A stretch of DNA of 64,000 bases from Myripristis murdjan (GCF_902150065.1 NC_044003.1:18507987-18571986); one strand, 5' to 3'. Positions 14,601 through 27,832 are shown, numbered from the stretch's first letter. The notes: generated by a model from the sequence alone, not told the origin. Translations and numbers: made by a program.

Positions 14601-16938
14601 ACTCACCAGGACGCACGCTGCGAGAGCTGTCAATGATGAACACCAGGTCCAGTGGACGGCTCCTGCACTGAGAGTCTGTTTCTGGTGATCAACCAAATGC
14701 ATTGCAACACTTAAGTCCCTTTCACACTGAAAATGCAGTTCATTTTTCAGAAAACAACTTTCCTGTTTGTTGGTTGAATGACATCTTTCACAGTGAGAGT
14801 GATTCAGTTAAACATCAAGGAAAGCATTGGAAGGTTTATTTGCACAGTTTAGGATGCACAGTGCTGGTTCCTAGGATAATAAGGAAACTGTTGGCACACA
14901 GGACCAAACGTTGTGCATCCCTGCATTGGTGAAAAGACAGACAAGAGACCAAGAGGTTAGCTTCTGGTAAAGTGATATAGTATGCCTTATGAGAAGCCAT
15001 ACTGTATCCTTTCAATGGTCAACAGTCCACCAGAGACTTCTCACAGTTGTTACCCTTTCTTCTCATTTCCCAGAATGAAAAGGATGCTTGGTCCCAACTC
15101 ACTGAAAAAGTGATGTTACACCTCAAGACGGCGTAGGTGTTAAGAGCCCTGTCTGTCAAATCACATACACACATTCCCCCTGTAATTTATGCTCAGATCT
15201 ACCCACATCCATCTCTGCTGTGTTTCCCTCGGTTTTTCAGTGTCTCCAAAAAAAAAAAAAACACAAAAAACAAAAAAAAAACAACAACAACTACAAAACA
15301 CTGTGGGCTACTTACTCTGCTTCTGTAAAGAGTGAGAACCATTTGAGCCCTCTCTTCTTTCTCTGAAACACCCAGCAGTGCAGCTTTCTTCAGCTCAAAA
15401 TGCATATTTCGCACATTTCTTCTACCTCATTCCCTTCAAATATATCATTATCAAAAACTCAATTTCAGTTTCATCATCTAAATCAAAGTGACCTCCACAT
15501 AAGTGGCACTTGCACATTTCTATCATTCATTTGTCAGATTAAAACAAAAAAGAACTGCCCTGGAAAGCATTGTTTGGGTTGCAAATCAAGCCTGACTAGG
15601 ATTGTTCTACCTGTCTCCACAGGACTGACGGTGGTGATGAAGCCGCTTTGGGTACTGACCGGTAGCGTCACAGGGGCGGTGGTCTCCACTGGCGGCACAG
15701 TGGTCTCCACCACTGACATGGTGGTTGTCACTGCAGGCATGGTAGTCACTGGCAGAGTTGGTGGTGCAGTGGGCTGGTATACCTCTGTTGTGGCTGGCAG
15801 GGTTGGAGGGACGGTGGGGAGGTACACCACAGGTGTTGTTGGTACCGTGGGGTCGGGCTGAACCACTGACAAGGATGGACCTTTCATTTTGTAATGCCAG
15901 GGTACAGGGAGTGGACCTTTGACCCTTGGCTGGTGGACTATGGGTGGAGACAGGCCCTTGTGTATTTTGTACATGTGTGGTGGCACTGGCCCTTTGAATC
16001 GGTGGTGATAAGGTGGCATGGGGATTGAGGGTCTGTGGTAAGTCACCGGCGGAGATAGAGGAATAAGTCGATACACTACCGGTGGTGGGATCCTTGGTGG
16101 CTGCTGGTGGTAGTGATACCCATACCTGTAATCACTGCCGTGAACTAGGGGCCACCAGAAAGGAGAAGCGATAGAGCACATTAGTAGGGTTGAAAGTAGG
16201 TCAATGGAAGAGTGTGTACGTCCTCTTTGTATATACTTAGGAAGTTGTCTATTACAGTGTAAGATTATACATGAAAATCACCAATGCTTTTTTTTTAAGA
16301 GCAGGGATAAATGATTAGTTGAAGCATGAGTGTACTTTCAGCCGCCTGGGTCGTTTCAAACAAGCTCAGGGAATATATAGTGCTTGTGAAACGCTGAGTC
16401 AATTGTAAATTCCATGCATAGCTTTTTTTAAGTTTATTTTTAGGAAGTTCTGCTGTTCCATTAGCTGGTTAGCCAAAATGATTGAAAGATGAAACACCAA
16501 CTCCTACAAGAAAATCTTCCTGGCCACAGCATATGGTTTTGAATAGTTTAAAAAAAAAAGGTATACTAATCTCCAAACAAAAACATGACACATGCATTTC
16601 CTTTGATGTAAATATATATATATATATATATTATCTTGGAAACAATAACATTAAGTTTTATTTTTATGTGGCTACACCATTTCAAAACTATTACTGTAGG
16701 CAAGAAAAATATATGAAATTAAAAATACAATAAAATAAAAATAAAACGGTATAAGGCATATAGGCAGCTTACTTGCAGGATTCAGTTTCCTCTGTGGAGG
16801 TCGCCCGCTGTGTCTGGTTTGTGCGTAGCTTTGCGCAGAAATCTGCAGAGGGTCCACTCCGCTGAGGCTGTAGGTCGCCAGCACGTCGGCCAGCAGCAGC
16901 GACCCGCAGCACAGCAGGCTCCACATGACACACTTCAT
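11691..16938 (-). CDS. matn3: Matrilin-3
   Basis: Secreted cartilage-matrix adaptor that oligomerises through a C-terminal coiled coil. Six exons join in phase (1551 nt, 516 residues): 16773-16938 signal peptide ([20 protein letters not shown]); 15611-16144 Pro/Thr-rich segment; 14106-14675 a single von Willebrand A domain with an intact MIDAS start ([12 protein letters not shown]) and the later IVTDGRPQD; 12737-12862 one EGF module ([20 protein letters not shown]); 12017-12115 coiled-coil start preceded by two inter-chain cysteines ([20 protein letters not shown]); 11691-11746 coiled-coil end ([18 protein letters not shown]). The last intron is AT-AC. Human MATN3 has four EGF modules, and I find only one here. 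The Pro/Thr-rich exon is not part of mammalian MATN3. Teleosts have matn3a and matn3b, and which copy this is stays open. Its place beside LAPTM4A supports MATN3. Confidence 0.92.
11747..12016 (-). other. matn3: U12-type AT-AC intron of MATN3
   Basis: On the minus strand the intron starts ATATCCTTCC after AAAC, an almost perfect U12 donor. It ends CCTTGACTGATCTCAC, which combines a U12 branch site (consensus TCCTTRAC) about 10 nt from an AC acceptor. No GT-AG pair joins the two coiled-coil exons in frame, whereas this one does (AAA C|TG GCT). Matrilin genes are known to keep an AT-AC intron at this place. Confidence 0.9.
15611..16144 (-). other. matn3: Symmetric 534-nt Pro/Thr-rich cassette exon of MATN3
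   Basis: Both borders are phase 1, so skipping the exon keeps the frame (178 residues added or omitted). The first part is rich in Pro, Tyr and His with repeated KGPxP units (FKGPVPP, VKGPLPV, MKGPSLS). The second part is mucin-like with repeats such as [16 protein letters not shown] and [11 protein letters not shown], likely O-glycosylated. It sits between the signal peptide and the von Willebrand A domain. Confidence 0.75.
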
Positions 16939-18333
16939 GGTTGCAGTGTCCTCTGCTGGTCTGCCCGCTGCCTCCTCCCGCTCGGACTGTCCGGTGCCCA
17001 CCAGGGGCCCTGCAGCCGCTTTTGAGCAGCACCCAGTCCGGCAGCCTACGTCAGGCCGGCCGTCCAATCCCAAAGTGGGACACGCCACAGCCACAGCGAA
17101 GGGTGGTGCACAAAACAGCCCAAATAGACCCTCTGACCCCGCTCAGTTTGTGCGTGACTGATAACACACTGCTCTGCCACATCAGCCCACAACTTCGCCT
17201 CCAGCAGCAGCAGGAGGAGGAAGAGGAAGAGGAGGAGGACACCAGATCTGGCTCAGCAGTGGGAGAGCTGCATCAAACAATGATGTACAGGATAGATACT
17301 GCTCAAGTAAAAACATGTCACTTTAATAAAAAGAAACGACTTTATGAAATATTGCAATTTAATCACATACTTTAATATTTGGCTATTTCATTATTTCATC
17401 AAACAGCGTACAATTTTTTTTTTCCTTTAGAGAAAGCGAGTTTTAATTGCAACACCAGTAGCCTATGTGGATTTGAAAACAGCAAGAGTGGCAGTAACCT
17501 ATGTGTATTCTACTTGTGTTTGAGTATTTTTTTTAAAGTCATGAATTTATTATCATCATCATTTTTAAACTTACATTAGCCTCCGTTTTATTGATTGTTG
17601 GCTTACTTAGCTATAATTTATGATTTCCCATCTATTTTGTGTAGTAGCCTACGCTACAAATGAAATATTGCAGAAATTTGACCAATACAGAGTAAGCTGG
17701 CTTTATCTGGTTTGTTAACTTTATTTTGTAATTTAGCCACCGTTGGCTTTTACTTTTTTTCCTTTGGCTTTACCTCCCGTTTCAGAAAAAGATCAGGGTA
17801 ACAGTGAACCGTTAGGACTTTAACTTTCTATCCAACCGTGATCAGCCTATATGCCTAATACTGAAATTTTAGGTAAGACATTAAATTCAAGCTTACCTAA
17901 TCACATTATACTAGAAAAGCCTCTTCCCGAAATGTACCCGTAATCCCACAAATCATGAAGGCCGAATGGACTGTAAGAGGCAAATTATATTATTGTAGTG
18001 GAGATAAATTAATCATTCCCTGTTATCGTGGGCGTGCAGTTTAATCACTACAGCAATCCGTTTTGTGGTTTTTGATTTTCTAATTTGCAAGCCCGTCGCT
18101 GCTCTGCTTGGATCAAGGGTAATCAGGTAATGAGATGAGTATCAACATGTATATATATGTAAGAAGCCTGAATGGTCGTACTGTCTTTAAACTTGATAGG
18201 CCTCATAAAAAAAAAAAAAAAAAAAAAAAAAACTCTACATTTGTAAACGGCTGAGTAATGTGACTTTGTAAAACACCTTCACACATGGACATGAAAAGAC
18301 GAGTCAAATGATGGATTCAAATGTTTTGAAACG
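16939..18333. other. Intergenic stretch between MATN3 and LAPTM4A
   Basis: It holds the MATN3 promoter side, with GC-rich sequence up to about 17260 and a CTC/CTG-rich tract at 17205-17240, then AT-rich DNA with an A run near 18208. No coding exon or strong promoter motif was recognised. Confidence 0.45.
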
Positions 18334-18339
18334 TTTATT
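18334..18339 (-). terminator. Polyadenylation signal of LAPTM4A
   Basis: AATAAA on the minus strand, about 830 nt beyond the LAPTM4A stop. It bounds a 3' UTR that contains a long CA repeat and a CTCF-like motif. No other signal in the UTR is as well placed. Confidence 0.5.
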
Positions 18340-18459
18340 GAAGCCAAATGTATTTCCACTAGGATCAAAATATGGTATTAACCGTAAAGAAAGAGGGATA
18401 AAATTAGCATGCAACAACTACCGTTCACAAGAGTAACCGCTTGATGAAAGGAGTCATGA

Positions 18460-18475
18460 GCGCCCCCTGCTGTCT
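18460..18475 (-). promoter_or_regulatory. CTCF-like motif in the LAPTM4A 3' UTR
   Basis: The minus strand reads AGACAGCAGGGGGCGC, close to the strong CTCF form CCAGCAGGGGGCGC. Motif match only. Confidence 0.45.
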
Positions 18476-19091
18476 CCGTCGTGCGCAGCCTCAGCTGCAG
18501 CACCGCTCACTAACTTGTCTAACAGGAGGCAGAATCACCAGGAGGGCGGCGGAGAGGTGCTCAACATGGCAGGGCGATGTACTGACCCACAGCGATGCTA
18601 AATAAATAACAGAACTGACAAAAAAGTGCTACAAACATCTCCATCTGAGGCTTAGATGGAATCAAATCTAGCTCTTAATAAGGGAAAAAAACAAAACAAT
18701 AAGAGTTATAATTAAGTGGATTGTCATAAGATTTTTTGTCCTTTTACACTTCATATATCAATCTAAGGATAAGATGGTGCTGGATTGATGAGAGCATTTC
18801 AAGCAATTAAATTTTCACAAGTATCCCTTTACTAAGACATAAAAAAAGGCTAGGGGGGAGGGGGGATTGGCTGGTATCTTTCATTGCTATTTAAACATCT
18901 CAATCATTCCCTGATAGAGAACTCACTCTTTAATAGCACCTTTCTGCTCATATCTACAGGATGTAAGGTTCACAGAAATGCATTTGGCAGGGTCAAACAA
19001 GAAGTTTGGAGTGGCCATACACATACACTGGAGGGGAGGGGGCCGTGGTGTTGGGAGAGGGCTAGGAAGGGAGTGTAGGTGTGCATATGAT

Positions 19092-19092
<1 letters not shown>

Positions 19093-19142
<50 letters not shown>
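19093..19142. repeat. (TG)25 microsatellite just past the LAPTM4A stop
   Basis: An uninterrupted TG run; on the transcript strand it is (CA)25, starting 22 nt after the stop codon of LAPTM4A. It probably lies in the mature 3' UTR. Confidence 0.97.
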
Positions 19143-19145
<3 letters not shown>

Positions 19146-19164
19146 GGTAATGGAGGGTGGGTGC

Positions 19165-22100
19165 TTAAGCAGGCATATAAGGAGGAGGGGGTTCCTTCTC
19201 TGGCATCTTCATTGCCATCTCATAGGTGGGCAGGATGTACTAAAGGAGATGGGGGGAAAAAAAAAATCAGTCAAAATGTTTAGTCAGTATACAGGAAGAA
19301 ACACCAGCCAAGTATCAGATAATCAAATGAGTCGAAGTACACACACATACAATACAAAGATATTCAGACTTTTTCTCAACCTGAAATGCACGACAGTGTA
19401 CTAGGGCCTCTGTAGGGAGACTTGGGCCTTTTTTCTTATACTTGTCTTTCTTACACTCTTATAAAGGAACCACATCACTTCACTCTGTGAGGTTGGGTCA
19501 ACCACACACTGCAGTCTGCACCAAATTCTACTTTGCAATGGGATTTGGTAATAAGGAGTAACAATATTGTTTTCCTCTGAATAGGCCCAAGTCACAGCAT
19601 TGTCTCTTCAATGTCTGCATGCTATGCAATATCAGAATATTACAACCCCACATGCCCCAGCTCCTTATTTTTCTATTTCTCCCTGCAGTGGCCCCAGCAC
19701 ACTGTCAAATTTTGGTATAGCTCTATTTGAAAATTTATCAGACAAATTCTGAACTTTCTTGGCACCAAGTGTGTGAAAGGTATACCCCCTGCTGGCTACG
19801 CTTCAGCATTACATATTACAAATGCTGAGGGCGCTCACAGCCCCCAAGGGAATGTGTTCCCACCATGTGACAGCAGATCCTACCCATAAAAATGTATGGG
19901 CCTGCTTACCTGGGGAGGGGCCTCAAAAGCCGGGTACACAGCAATCTCTGGCATGTTCCTGTTGTTGATGTACTTGTAGCAGTTCCACACACAGTTGATC
20001 AGGTAGGCCTGCAAAGAGGAGCAAAAATGTAGTTGTTGGACATTTTTGGGGCTTGACGAAGGCTGTGACTCTACCAACATGGATCCACATGATCTGTTTT
20101 GGGAATATTGTCATCAAGTGTTTTTTTTTTTTTTTTTTTTTAATATTATATAGAGTATACAGACACTCATGTTTAATTTCAACATTAAGTCTAAAATCAG
20201 TGTGGACATTGGAATCATGCTGTTTTCCTAAAGTGTATTTTAAATTGGAATAAGCCACTATTTTCAAATATTGTTGCAATATCTATCAATCACATAAAAT
20301 CCACAACATCGCCTAATCCTTACACTTGCAAAGACACTACTTGAGCCAGCACCATCATGGAATCATACTTGACAGAGTGAAATTGGCATGAGCACGGCAA
20401 CATGTAATGATCAGTTGTGGGGGAACAGCAGTTTCACCTTGAGGATGATGAGGAAGGCGAAGAAGACCAGCACAAAGAGCAGCAGGCAGCTAGAGTCCAG
20501 AGACAGGAGGTTATCTTTGTAGGGGAAGTCCGGCTGAGGAAAAAAAGGCGGAGAAAGAGGCTTCGGTGTCAGATAAGCAGTCAAACTGTTTTGAGCAATT
20601 CAAATCAAACACTTAGTATGCTACCACACCATCAATCAAACAAAATAAAAATGAAATGATTCCCATATATAATTGGGGTGATTGCAGCAGCAAATAGTAA
20701 TAGAATAATGCTATATAGTGGGGTTATTATCGTTACCCAGGAGTTATTTCCAAAACATTGCACTGTTTATGTGTACATGAACTTTGGTGCATTTCTGGCA
20801 TCAGAAGTCATGTCCATGCATCTCATCCTACTATCAACTATCTCATGTGACACTGGTCCAGTGCAGTCCTCCACCTGACTCACCAATATTCCCTCTAAAG
20901 TTGCAATCATGCGTGCCACACCTCAATGCACATAAATCTGAATGTGCTCTGTGTCGACATTATGTGTCGTCCATCATATGGCCTTCACCCTCCCTTTGCA
21001 AACTGATGTGATACTTTTATTGATCCCTGGGGAAATTCTGTTTTGCTCAAAGCACAGGGTGAGCCATAGAATATAAGACCTTGTCATTTTTGTATGATGT
21101 TAATATGTGCTGTGGAAATATGCATGTTTTGCTGTATCATTTAACTGATACAAAATATATTGTCTTTGGGTCAAATATGTCTTTAATATACAGAGTGTAT
21201 AAGACTGACAAATATGAGAAAGCACACTACAGTTATCTAGTTCTTCCACCCCTTCCTGCTTATGAAATGCCATCATGTGTGGTGCAAAAACAGAAAAGGC
21301 CAGACTACTCTTTATGCATCAGGGAGAATTTGAAAAACAAACAAGGAAAAGATATGTTCCGTTGACAACAGGACAATTTTGGCAGTACACTACACAAGCT
21401 CTAAATGTGGTCAGGATTCAGGTCAGGTTTGTGTGTTTTCCAAGTAGAGAAAAAAACTGTTTCATGTCTGCACCACAGCAGCTTCTGTGGTAGTTTGTAG
21501 AAGTGCTGGACTGACCAGCTGGTCCAGGTAGTCCTTGATCCTGGGCAGGTAGGTGAGAGAACTGATGGCCACCAGGCAGCTCAGAGCAAAGTCAAACAGT
21601 TGGTAACAGAAGAACGGGATAAGCCAGCCATCACGATGCTGAGGGGGGGGGGAGTAAGAGGGAAAGAGAAAAATATGTTACCAATTGACTCCATCAGGTG
21701 GTCAGATCCAGCTGACATAATCCATAAGTGTGTCACAAGGGATTCTACGGGCACCCTGATCACTATATTCTAACAAAATCTCAGGATATACTGCGCTTGC
21801 CAAAAATCTGATACATCCTTAAGATGTCTACATCATGTAGCAAAGTCCTGAACATCTATTTCTGTATTAGGATCGGCATTACAACATGTATGGGTGTTTC
21901 AGCGGGACACTACAGCAGCAGAGGTTATGTGCTGCCAAACTAAATTGAATACAGGGTATCTATTACTGCTGTCAGGCAGCATGTACTCGCACAGCTAAAG
22001 CACAACTCCTGCACAGACCGCTGACATGCACAGTGTGCCAAGCCTGCAGTCAGGTGTCATGCTTTAACTGTGCAGTCATCCAAACTAGCAGCTTAACGCA

Positions 22101-25100
22101 GGTCCACGTCAAAAAGCTATCAAACCTGTCAGTTGGGATGGCATCAGGCAAGCCTGTGAGGTAAAGACGATAGGTATGAGGATAACACATTGTGTGCCAC
22201 ATTCTTCACTGCATCCAGATAAAGGCTCTTTAAATAAGGAGTTATTTTTGCACATGCAGCTACAGTGTACTCTAATTTCCCATTTCACTTCTTGTCTCCC
22301 TCTGTAGGCTTTAGTCTAGTGCTATGATTCTATAACTTGAAAGCAAATATATTTTTGGTACTATTTATTTGCATAAGAAGCTATGATAGTACTGTTAAAA
22401 CAGTAAATGTTGTCCAGAGACTAGAAAATAGCATCATGTTCACTATGCACAGACACACTTACAGTAATGGCTCCATACACCATCATGGCACTGATAGTGA
22501 GCATCAGCAGAGAAATGGCAAATCCAACACAGGCATTCTCTGTTTGAGAAAGACTGAGAATAAATAAACAGACCAAAGCCAGGCAAAAGCAAAGATTAAT
22601 TACAATTCAAACATAATTAAAACCTGAACCATTCATGTCTCTTATATTACAGTGAGTGTAGAAAAATGACCTTAGAGGCAGCCCTGATTTGCATGTAGTG
22701 GAACTAGGGCTTCCTTGCTGCCCGCTAACTCTCTTTTAAAGGCCGGCTCTGGGGAGCTGTTTAGCTTCTCCCTCTCAGCCACTCAACAGCCGGTGAAGAC
22801 AAATTGAAACTCGGGCTAGGATAATTAAAAGGCCTGCCTTTCACTTCCTCCTCATTTTTCTCTCTGCCTCGCTCTCGCTTCCTCTCACTGATCCGCCTGT
22901 TGCACTGCTCAGATCTATTTGTGAGTCAGCCAGTGGAGCCATGTGGTCGACAGAAATTCTTTCATCATTCCTCTAGTTCAAGCAGGAAGCTATTCTGCAT
23001 TGCTGCGTGACACTGTCAGAGGACTGTGGTTTCAGACCTCGTCTGTATTCTACAGGTTTTTGGTTACAGCATACATTAGATAAGAGATTCTCATTCTGTG
23101 AACAACCTATATGACATGAACAATATATGTGAAATGTCATATTGAAGTGCTGCTGAATTGTTTTGGTGTAGAAATAATGGATGGTTGTAGGCTTGTAGTA
23201 GTTTTGCACAGGGTTTCGATTTTACTTTTGGACAGCATTTGCCAGCATTAGTTTATGTTCTTTTTTAGATTTTAGTATTTTGAATGGGAGGGCCGGAGAA
23301 TATTTCCAAAACTGTTACTTTTGTATGTATCCAGCATTAAAACATGTTAAAAGAAATTCTTATATAGTCTATTCAGTTCAATTATACTATGTTTACCTCT
23401 ATAATGCCATCTCCTTTTTTCCTTTTTCCCCTTCAAGCCAAAATATGTTTTTTTTTTTTTTTTAAATTTCATATCAGTTAGGCTTGGGGCAGGAATTAGT
23501 TATACATTTTGACATGCTTGAAAGCTTGTTTTTATGCATTTTTTAATTAGCAAAAATAACCTTAGGTGATAGAAAACAAACAGGTAGGACACAAATGTAA
23601 AGATCCACATGGTCTGTCAGGCAGTAATGTAACTGTTAAGCATGGGCATAATCATGGTGGAAAATGAGTCTGGCCTGATGAAGCTGCACTAATTGTCAGG
23701 AGTAATGACAGCCCAACAAATCTGTGAATACCAACATTGTCTGTGTGGGCTGTAGACAGCACCCACTGCCCTGCGTGCTGGCATGGGCCTGCTGTGGGAA
23801 GGTCAGCCCACCACAGGCTTTTCCTCTCCTCCTTTCTCTTGCTGAGTCACTGTTTCAGAAAAAATGATGAGGCCTTCATCGAATCAGCCGACAAAACGGC
23901 AGCGACTGAGGCAAACAGGCATGCTCTGAGCGCTGCCCCGCTCCTGGTTCTGGGTTACACCAACTCTGCTTTTTCCACTGCAGACTGTTTTCCACTGCTG
24001 GTTAAGCAAGATTTGGTGATTTTTCTTTCTCTTTAATATTTTTCAACACAATTATAATTAAAAGGAAGATTCTGAATTGGATTTATAAATCTACAAACAT
24101 AGAGAGTCCTGTCGAACTCTAATGACCTGTAATATTATTTGGTCACCAAGTGTCCTTTTTGATTCTCCAACTGGCCTTTTTGGAGATCTGCTTACATCCA
24201 AAAAATACATAGGGAAAAAAAAAGAAAAAGCTGAATACTTATTTTGGTGGTTTTATAATCAAATTCGAACCATGACTTGTTCAGCATTGTGGCTGTGGCT
24301 CCATTGAGTTTCTAAACTGAAATTACACAGCCACATGAAACTGTTTACATGCAAAAACTAATTCTTGTAGACAAGGAAAAAAAAAAAAAAACAACCTTCT
24401 TTTACCACTATATCTGAGCTTCTGTAATTTGGAGTCTTTAGCCAACAAACTCTATGACCTTTCAGGAGAGAGCAAGCTCATGTATGTAACTGGCTCTGAT
24501 CATCAGTGAGTGAGAGTTTGGCTCTTGCAGTGTCATAGAAGGAAATTAAAGCAAGTGACACACAGATGGAGCAGGAGACCGGCCTCATGCTACACTGCAG
24601 TAAAACGCCAGTGACACTGCCGCCAACTTCTATTACTATACTGACATGATTAGCAACATTTTCAGACAGCAACATGTAAACAGCACAGCAGAGCTCGTGA
24701 GCTGTTTTTATTGTGCACAGTCAGAGGGGAGCTCCTCTCCCTGAGGAACGTGCATCACACCTCTGCACAACAGCAGCTTATGACTACTGTGGAGGGAGCG
24801 CCGTGGCAGGATGCAGTCTCTATGGTGTTGTGCACAAATATGATAAGATTTGCATGGCATACTTAAATTTGTACTTTTGCATTTCAAATCACCAAGTGAA
24901 GTGAGTTTGTTTATTTTTGGCTGTTGAAATATTTTTTTGAAGATGTTAATTATTTTGTGATAATAGCATTTAAGGGATATTGTGTTCATTGCAAAAAAAA
25001 AAAAAGAAAGGGAGAGAGCGAGAGAGGGAGAGAAGAAGAAGAAGAATTACAGCAGCCCAAGACATGTGCCACACTGCTTACCAGACATCCTGTCTGAGGC

Positions 25101-26259
25101 AAAGTAATGATCGATAACCTCATACTGCAGGTCGATAGTGGGCACATTTTCTGGGTGTGTCACTGCCACAGTCAGCAGGATGCCCATCAGCAGGTTGACT
25201 ACCTGGGGAGAGGAAGAGGGGAAAAAAACATAAACATTTGAAGTGAAGACTCAATCATGGTGGGCCTTGATCATAAAAACAGATAGTTAATGTTAGGTTT
25301 TCCTACAAGGTCAACCTGTCGTCCCGTAATATATCATGTAACTACCACACCTCAACTGCCTGAAGGGTAAATTCAACTGCAGAATATTTTAACACAGTCT
25401 GGAAGACATTATTCACTCAGGGACAGCACTTGAAACCATAACAAGAGGTTGAACAGAATTCTTATCACTATTATTATCATTCTGATTGTTTTCTAACTGA
25501 TTTTCACTGTAAATCGGGAGAAGAAAACTACATGGAGGCTGCACTGTACCCTTTGAATTTCTGCAATGTCTCAGAGAGGTAATGTTTGATTTTCCTGATG
25601 CACAATCTGCTACCAGTGGGTGGGGGTTAACAGAGAAGACAAAAATATTTTGTGTGGACTTCCTAGTGGACAAAATAAGAAATTTGTTAAAAAAAAAAAA
25701 AAAAAACACACACAAACAATCCATTCACCTTTTGCTGTCTATTTACTGAGACAACTGGAAGAGGGAGACAGCGTTGGGGGGTCACAGGAGAAAAAGCTCT
25801 GCTGGGAAACCATTAGGGCTGTGTGTGGCTCCAGAAACCGCAGCCCCCTTAACCACCTAACTATCAGGAGCACAATTTAACTTCCCTCTCAAACACCAGC
25901 TGTGGTATTTTCTATGAGCAAAATGTTCTCCATCTCTGTTCTCTGCAAAACTGTCTAAAACCCACCCAGTGAGTCTCAATGAAGTGATGTCAGTGAAACA
26001 GAAGATGTATTGGCTTCAAACCAAAACAATGCACATCAAAGCAGTAAATAAACCCCAGCATGACATAAACTTTAATTTCCCAAACCACAAGCTTGTTTGG
26101 TGGAACTATTCTTCAGTCTTTCTTGAGAGCATTTATGCTGATAGTTTACAGCCCTGTGCAAAACAACAAAGCGACCCACTGGCAGCACAGGCGGAGATAT
26201 GTAAAATTAACCTTTTTTTTTTTTTTTTTTTTTTTTACATTTAACTAACCAACAACATC

Positions 26260-26321
<62 letters not shown>

Positions 26322-27352
26322 TAGACAGTTGGAGTATAACAGGTCAATAAACCCAAAGTTTGTATGTCGTTTGTAATGCAGTTTTTGGGTCACAGATAAA
26401 TAGATAGATGTAAACAAGATGAGAAGTTGTGCATCATTACAGTCTCACTGTGACAAGCAATGACATATATTCGTCAATTGGTGTGCATCAGATAGTGGAC
26501 AGATGGTAAAGAATCAGTGCGGGATTTCCAAATGCATGGCTGAAACCAGCAACATTTGTTATGTAATGTGCGATAGCGAGACGGGATTAATTCAACTGGA
26601 GGAATACTGCAGGGACAAAATGTGCACTAAGGACAACGAAGGGTAACAGTCACGTAAACAGACCCGTGAAACTACTTTTCTACTCATAAATAATGTTACC
26701 TAACGTGACACAACAAAAAGGAAAAGAGCTTTTCACTGGCGAGCACTGCAGATTCTTCACTGCCCAAACTTGTCACGATTTGGCTAGCGTTAGCTGGCTA
26801 GCTTGCTAAGTGACGACTAAACGACGCTATCGTACGACATAAATACAACATTTAACAAATCTTCCAGTTCATCTTTGTGTCTTTAGTGGTTGTAGCGTTA
26901 CAATGTTTAGCCGTTTCGCGGTCGTTTATTAGGCGTGTTAGTATCACGGCTAACCTTGTGTTTCCTTCACGGTTAGCGCTAACGTTGTTTGACCTAGCAT
27001 AAGTTAAGCAGGCAGCCGCTGGCCAAGTTCCGCAAAACAGCGGAGCGCCGTGCATCTCAGCGCCAAATTAATGCCAACAGCCAACGCACACCCCTACAAA
27101 TCGTAAACCATGTCTAGGAGGTTATCATGTATCTTGTAAGATCGATCTGACTTACCGGACCGGACTTGACGTTAGCTTTTGGTCGTTAGCATCATCAGTG
27201 AGGTTACTAGCCACCGTTAGCCTGCTAACTTGATCAACCATTTTACGTACCATGTACCAAGTTCCGAGGATGATAGTCCCGGTCCTCACATGGCAACAGC
27301 CACAGCATCTTGTGGTGTACAGTCTGTCCCGACTGGGCTTGAAATGGTGCAT
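19165..27352 (-). CDS. laptm4a: Lysosomal-associated transmembrane protein 4A
   Basis: Four-pass membrane protein of late endosomes and lysosomes, linked to small-molecule transport and glycolipid-enzyme regulation. Seven exons join in phase (693 nt, 230 residues; human 233): 27251-27352, 25082-25202, 22463-22539, 21516-21638, 20438-20533, 19910-20008, 19165-19239. The N-terminus carries [20 protein letters not shown] (first membrane segment). The middle reads [20 protein letters not shown] and [16 protein letters not shown]. The C-terminus has [14 protein letters not shown] and ends with two PY motifs, LPTY and PPPPY, which recruit NEDD4-type ubiquitin ligases for sorting. I chose the ATG at 27352 because [10 protein letters not shown] aligns with the usual start. 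An in-frame ATG at 27379 would add nine residues. Introns 22540-25081 and 25203-27250 contain only low-complexity and AT repeats that I could recognise. Confidence 0.97.
19783..19798 (-). promoter_or_regulatory. CTCF-like motif in a LAPTM4A intron
   Basis: The minus strand reads TAGCCAGCAGGGGGTA, close to the CTCF consensus GCCACCAGGGGGCGC. Motif match only. Confidence 0.35.
21009..21038 (-). mobile_element. LINE 3' tail fragment
   Basis: The minus strand carries GAATTTCCCCAGGGATCAAT followed by AAAAGTATC, the 3' end common to fish L2/Rex-like non-LTR retrotransposons. Only the tail is present. Confidence 0.5.
25001..25046. repeat. GA/GAA-rich simple repeat
   Basis: Purine-rich tract of GA and GAA units following an A run, about 35 nt from a LAPTM4A exon. 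Low complexity. Confidence 0.8.
26262..26321. repeat. (AT)n-(AC)n microsatellite
   Basis: About 25 AT units followed by four AC units, in the first LAPTM4A intron. A 27-nt T run lies just to its left. Confidence 0.97.
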
Positions 27353-27600
27353 GTCGTGCTCTAATGTAGGGAGAAACATCAGGAGCTAGCCGAGGAGGAA
27401 AATCCCAGCATCAACAGCCACCTCACGGAACGCCCACACCAACTTCCCTGACGACCTGCGCGACACTGGACATAAAAACAAACAGCGTCAACTGGGAGGA
27501 AGGGGCGGGGACGCTGCGTTGACAGGCAGTGTTCTCAACCAATGGCTGTGCAGCAGTCGCAAGGCGCAGCCAATAGGCATAAAGTGTCAGTTAAAATATG
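27353..27600 (-). promoter_or_regulatory. LAPTM4A promoter region
   Basis: GC-richer DNA upstream of the LAPTM4A start, with two CCAAT boxes (CCAATGG near 27539 and CCAATAGG near 27570, both on the plus strand and so inverted for this gene) and no TATA box. It looks like a housekeeping-type promoter. Confidence 0.5.
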
Positions 27601-27770
27601 AAAGTCCTACCAGTGCAGATCAAACGTTTACATTTTATTTTCCCCCATTTTAAAACTGACGGGGAAATATAGTGCTGATTATTAACACTTCTGAAATGAA
27701 AAAAAAAAAAAAAAAAAAGTCAATGTACAGCACACACAGGTTAATATATAGCATGATCTTTCATTATAAT

Positions 27771-27832
27771 TGTGAAATTTCCCCACCGTGGGACTAATAA
27801 AGGAATATCTTATCTTATCTTATCTTATCTTA
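27771..27832 (+). mobile_element. LINE 3' tail with (TTATC)n
   Basis: TGTGAAATTTCCCCACCGTG, then GGACTAATAAAGGAATA and a run of TTATC units. This is the usual 3' end of a fish L2/Rex-like LINE. The body of the element is missing. Confidence 0.6.
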
